Shown piece after piece: positions 17,201-19,058 of a stretch of DNA of 19,058 nt. Position numbers and translations under genes: made by a program. The stretch comes from Endotrypanum monterogeii (taxonomy: Eukaryota > Euglenozoa > Kinetoplastea > Trypanosomatida > Trypanosomatidae), in assembly GCA_000333855.2 (NCBI GenBank), contig CM007332.1, positions 381,647 to 400,704 on the forward strand, given 5' to 3'. How positions within the stretch are numbered: position 1 is the first letter of the stretch; every line of letters begins with the position of its first letter. The notes beneath the pieces were generated by a model. It worked only from the letters and a program-made list of their open reading frames with translations. It was not told the origin of the DNA and did not search any database.

Positions 17201-18178
17201 GCCGACTTGGAAGCTGACGAGGTTGCGGCACGTGCGATTATCCGTTCGCAAGCGATGGAGGCGCTCCTGGACCTGTTGTTCCGTTCCCCGCAGCCGAGGT
17301 CCAAAGATGGTCGCCGTCCTCCGCTGCACGCCCCGTCCACGGTGGGAGCGCTGCTGAGTGACCTGAGAGGGGATGAGGCTGTGCAGCGGCAGCAGATCGT
17401 TGCCAACGAACACCGGCGTCGGGTGCTCTACGAGCAAGAGGATGTCATGAGGCGAGAGGCGGTGGATCGCGTCCTCGTTGAGATGACGGCGATGGACACC
17501 TGCGACGCCATCGTCGATAAGATGATGGCGTTGAACCGCCGTCAGTGGGAGCGCCGCCTTAACGATCGTGAGCAGCTACTGAGCACTGTAAACGAAGAAC
17601 AATTTTACCGTCGGACGATTCTGTCAGACGAGCAAGATGCGTTTGAGATTGTAGCGGAGCTGTTCGCGGTGGGCCTCAAGGCGCTGCTGACGAGGATGCC
17701 GGAGGTTCGTGCAGACGACGAGGAGGACCTGCGTCGGCGCCGCGTGAGCACGACACGCAAGGCGAAGGTATTTCACTACATGACGTTTTCCCCGGATGAT
17801 ATGGACTACCCACCGAGTGCTGTGCTCGCCATTGAAGGTATTCTTGGGTGCTCCATTAATAAGAACCTGGAGGTGGTAAGTGTGGCTCGTCCGCTGCCCA
17901 AGGTGGAAGAGGAAGAGCTGCAGCTGCAGGCGGGCGACATGATTCTCGATGTGGCAGGGCACTCTTTGCATTCCCTATCGCACCTTCGCGAGGTTCTCTC
18001 ACACCGGGCCATGCGTGTTCAGGAGGAGGCGCTTGCTGAGTTCGAGGGAGTGCCGCGTGATCAACTCACTGTCAACCCGGCGTTGCAGAAGTACATTGAG
18101 GTGCTGTGTGAGCACCATAATTTTCTGGTACAGGTGCTGCGTGGATGCGAGATATATCAAATCATAGTGCGCTCTTAG
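14216..18178 (+). CDS. Large coiled-coil protein with RS-like region and C-terminal PDZ-like domain
   Basis: I chose ATG 14216 (AAAG context), giving 1320 residues. The open frame extends left to 14114, but only from a TTG codon, and that part lies upstream of or across the acceptor at 14156. Layout: an N-terminal compact region (about 1-93); a region around residues 115-150 (MWETLAMYFSSLGDC..VVECLLSR); a basic, disordered Ser/Arg/His-rich region with three SDRHRSR-type repeats (346-366); coiled coils (about 456-561) with REIETRLAQVEVLHHEAERE; a compact middle block (about 609-744) with VDLSVAIIDRYVFGDEWDRVYPTYEAD; a long charged helical region (about 812-1178) carrying a recurrent [D/E]E-x3-R-x2-I motif; and a PDZ-like C-terminus (about 1200-1320) with AGDMILDVAGHSLHSLSHLREVL and a last strand ending in QIIVRS. 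There is no signal peptide or membrane helix. A scaffold or cytoskeletal role is plausible but inferred. Confidence 0.82.
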   Translation: MKSGAAVTVAIEFAPDESQTVFPGFVTITKATLTVFKRSGKAPTTMRDAVANERSSFVGVCSLPLIQFYRHKDVISIMRGSSLLFDDAAASMDLHSEFTGGGNRESSIRESSRSRRHNPSMWETLAMYFSSLGDCDRVVECLLSRGAEETLVPPLPMHSGAQFSRNGSTPTSVNSYSRRQSPVRRGSIAGRARHHSAQNSPSVKSRLVAPNNINGRSEDDSNIQSADTHTTPSRVGVSTPRSSRLPSRRENDDVTSVTTPSHSIRSSQQRVAPGRIVPSSRWSLPTSESLQDPHLSHYSAERSRDASAVARVSHRHPHSSVHRRLVEPAEREFARTEEGQLPSHSDRHRSRSDRHRSRSGRHRSHSRPSALSRSPRRNVAAAAATEGTSPRRHHTPSKVHGTDDTVVPRLASPSTLRRRASPQTRTPVIDSRTTSPNTTSHRNRATQNSFLRSVQRLQHHRLHFMQYLHKEIVHQTYLVEEAKVKAAMAAARANLSSHRSTSPFGGRASDAAAAEAARLREIETRLAQVEVLHHEAEREREEAARLRREYEWKLEEMNARVSNGAVPATIHGSHNVSEPSSSMPSVHRGGAPPVGGQLIALPHQNGVGSGYPLTAHQGYPMSAEWMLAADLAASSRPDDVDLSVAIIDRYVFGDEWDRVYPTYEADISFNAQIDVCVALRLPRRLVTITHLVVDRPGLRLTAEIRYHPAKIERHCLERRIQGCPFRFLQRFYDLRDLYDPSHDGVASLASGGSRRITSASSAASGRRPSPMETRRASRRMSLQRRRSLNSHRYSNSDASRAVSDIGHDDDIDTRRDQYYRRTEDRVRAAEDRMAKRRHRVAAELRHQLAENMAQLIVQEAYLRDGMRLDEAKHRQKIGKEARSNVRSTLTTSMTHIEEEERVERAEIEVGAARQLRVLLAVHRRQLSFFGLRDSEAERRRRIAAQELEARRDLNDAMNPARAAQRRQAERQAREEEVLASRGARHVNTHEWKAAVADLEADEVAARAIIRSQAMEALLDLLFRSPQPRSKDGRRPPLHAPSTVGALLSDLRGDEAVQRQQIVANEHRRRVLYEQEDVMRREAVDRVLVEMTAMDTCDAIVDKMMALNRRQWERRLNDREQLLSTVNEEQFYRRTILSDEQDAFEIVAELFAVGLKALLTRMPEVRADDEEDLRRRRVSTTRKAKVFHYMTFSPDDMDYPPSAVLAIEGILGCSINKNLEVVSVARPLPKVEEEELQLQAGDMILDVAGHSLHSLSHLREVLSHRAMRVQEEALAEFEGVPRDQLTVNPALQKYIEVLCEHHNFLVQVLRGCEIYQIIVRS
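15251..15313 (+). repeat. Three 21-bp tandem repeats coding an RS/RH heptad
   Basis: Units at 15251-15271, 15272-15292 and 15293-15313 are near-identical and encode DRHRSRS, DRHRSRS and GRHRSHS. The first two units are identical; the third differs by two bases. Confidence 0.9.
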
Positions 18179-18413
18179 AGGAGGAGGGTGGAGGAGGGTG
18201 CTGCTGTTCATGTCCATCTCCACTCTGTGTACTGTATGCCCACTATTCGCTGACGTGAAGGTGCACGCGGACTTGGGTGAGAAGGGCGACTCCCTCTTCC
18301 AACGATTCGTCTGCACTGCTCTCCAAGTGAGTTATAAAATTCCTTCAACACATTATTTATGTTCAGCAAAGAACCTATTGCGTACTATATTGCTTCTTTT
18401 CGTTTTTCTTCGG

Positions 18414-18483
18414 CCCCCCCCTCCCTCCCTGCCTCCCTCCCTCCCTCCCTCCCTTCTCTGTACGGTTCCGTACTTTCCCATAG
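18414..18483 (+). promoter_or_regulatory. Candidate polypyrimidine tract and AG of the next gene
   Basis: A long C/T tract with CCCT tandem units is followed, after a short gap, by TTTCCCATAG with the AG at 18482-18483. It resembles a trans-splice site and may also direct polyadenylation of the upstream mRNA. No downstream coding start is visible in the window, so this is tentative. Confidence 0.35.
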
Positions 18484-18677
18484 AATCTACATGGCTGTTC
18501 CGGCGTTTCTGCTGTTATATGTACACCTGTACGCACACGCACCTATGTAAGGGGTTTTTAGAGTGCGTACGCTTATTCGGTGCTTTTTTTTTTCTCCCCG
18601 CCTCCTTTCTCGGCTGAGTATATTATTACATGGTCTATAAGAAGCATTGACGGTCCTTTCGTTAGTCTGTGTTTGTT

Positions 18678-18701
18678 TGTGTGTGTGTGTGTGTGTGTGT
18701 G
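18678..18701. repeat. (TG)n microsatellite
   Basis: This is a TG run of about 12 units in the right-hand intergenic region, followed by a GA/G-rich stretch. Confidence 0.9.
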
Positions 18702-18850
18702 CTGAGGAGGGAGGGGGGAAGGGGAGGGGGCTCTGTAGGCCTGAGAGGGCACATCGAATAGTGATCGTCGTTGACACTATGCCGAACCATGAGCGGTTCG
18801 GGGCGACAGTACAGTTATGCGGGCGTGTTCACTTATCGGTATTATTATCA

Positions 18851-18870
18851 ATATATATATATATATATAT
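18851..18870. repeat. (AT)n microsatellite followed by T run
   Basis: About 10 AT units are followed directly by a run of nine or more T. Confidence 0.88.
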
Positions 18871-18962
18871 TTTTTTTTTACCCTCTTTTTGTTCTTCCCT
18901 GAAAATTAGGAAAACACACCTGTTTAGGTGACGTCTATTACAAAAAAAAAAAATATTCATAT

Positions 18963-18965
<3 letters not shown>

Positions 18966-19022
<57 letters not shown>
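18966..19022. repeat. Compound (TA)n(TG)n microsatellite
   Basis: About 20 TA units pass directly into about 9 TG units. It is the longest simple repeat in the window. Confidence 0.92.
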
Positions 19023-19023
<1 letters not shown>

Positions 19024-19058
19024 TTGTTACTACGTTCGTTGTTGTTGCGTAGTGTACG

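Larger units (their letters stand above)
18179..19058 (+). other. 3' UTR / intergenic region at the right edge
   Basis: No gene is visible. The contents are GGAGGAGGG repeats after the stop, a (CCCT)n tract (about 18414-18454) with an AG at 18482-18483, a T-rich tract near 18582-18594, (TG)n at 18678-18701, a small hairpin (18782-18801), (TA)n at 18851-18870 and compound (TA)n(TG)n at 18966-19022. The next gene would start beyond the window. Confidence 0.6.

Noticed and set aside
18782..18812. GGTTCGG resembling a tRNA B-box
   Set aside because: No cloverleaf or A-box can be placed around it. The match is explained by the small hairpin.

Overview
The window reads as nuclear DNA of a kinetoplastid, most likely a Leishmaniinae trypanosomatid (Leishmania or a close relative such as Leptomonas, Crithidia, Porcisia or Endotrypanum). 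Five things point there. All four long genes lie on one strand and none shows an intron. The gaps between genes hold long pyrimidine tracts followed by AG, as expected for spliced-leader trans-splicing. The non-coding DNA is full of (TA)n, (TG)n, poly-T and C/T-rich tracts. The genes are GC-rich, with disordered Ser/Ala/Thr-rich proteins. The first gene encodes the 24-residue 'GTLPPEW' leucine-rich repeats of the promastigote surface antigen (PSA/GP46) family. The exact species cannot be read from the sequence.

Layout, all on the + strand. (1) 1-3595: 3' part of a PSA-like gene, open at the left edge, built from at least three PSA-type ectodomain modules in tandem and ending with no visible GPI-anchor signal. 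(2) 3596-4977: 3' UTR and intergenic DNA, a likely splice acceptor near 4778, then a leader with a 7-codon upstream ORF and a small hairpin. (3) 4978-10185: a very long, mostly disordered protein of unknown function. (4) 10186-11016: intergenic, with an acceptor at 10866. (5) 11017-12774: a J-domain protein with a complete C3HC4 RING finger at its C-terminus. (6) 12775-14215: intergenic, with (TA)n tracts, a roughly 600-nt pyrimidine-rich stretch and a clear acceptor at 14156. (7) 14216-18178: a protein with an Arg/Ser-rich region, coiled coils, a newly noticed [D/E]E-x3-R-x2-I helical repeat and a C-terminal PDZ-like domain. (8) 18179-19058: 3' UTR and intergenic, ending in long (TA)n(TG)n.

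The genes look like neighbours in one polycistronic unit, not a functional operon. In trypanosomatids, adjacency in such units usually says little about shared function. The most notable points are the J-domain/RING fusion, the mosaic and partly decayed modular structure of the surface-antigen gene, and the regular repeat in the last protein. I saw no tRNA, rRNA, CRISPR array or transposase gene.
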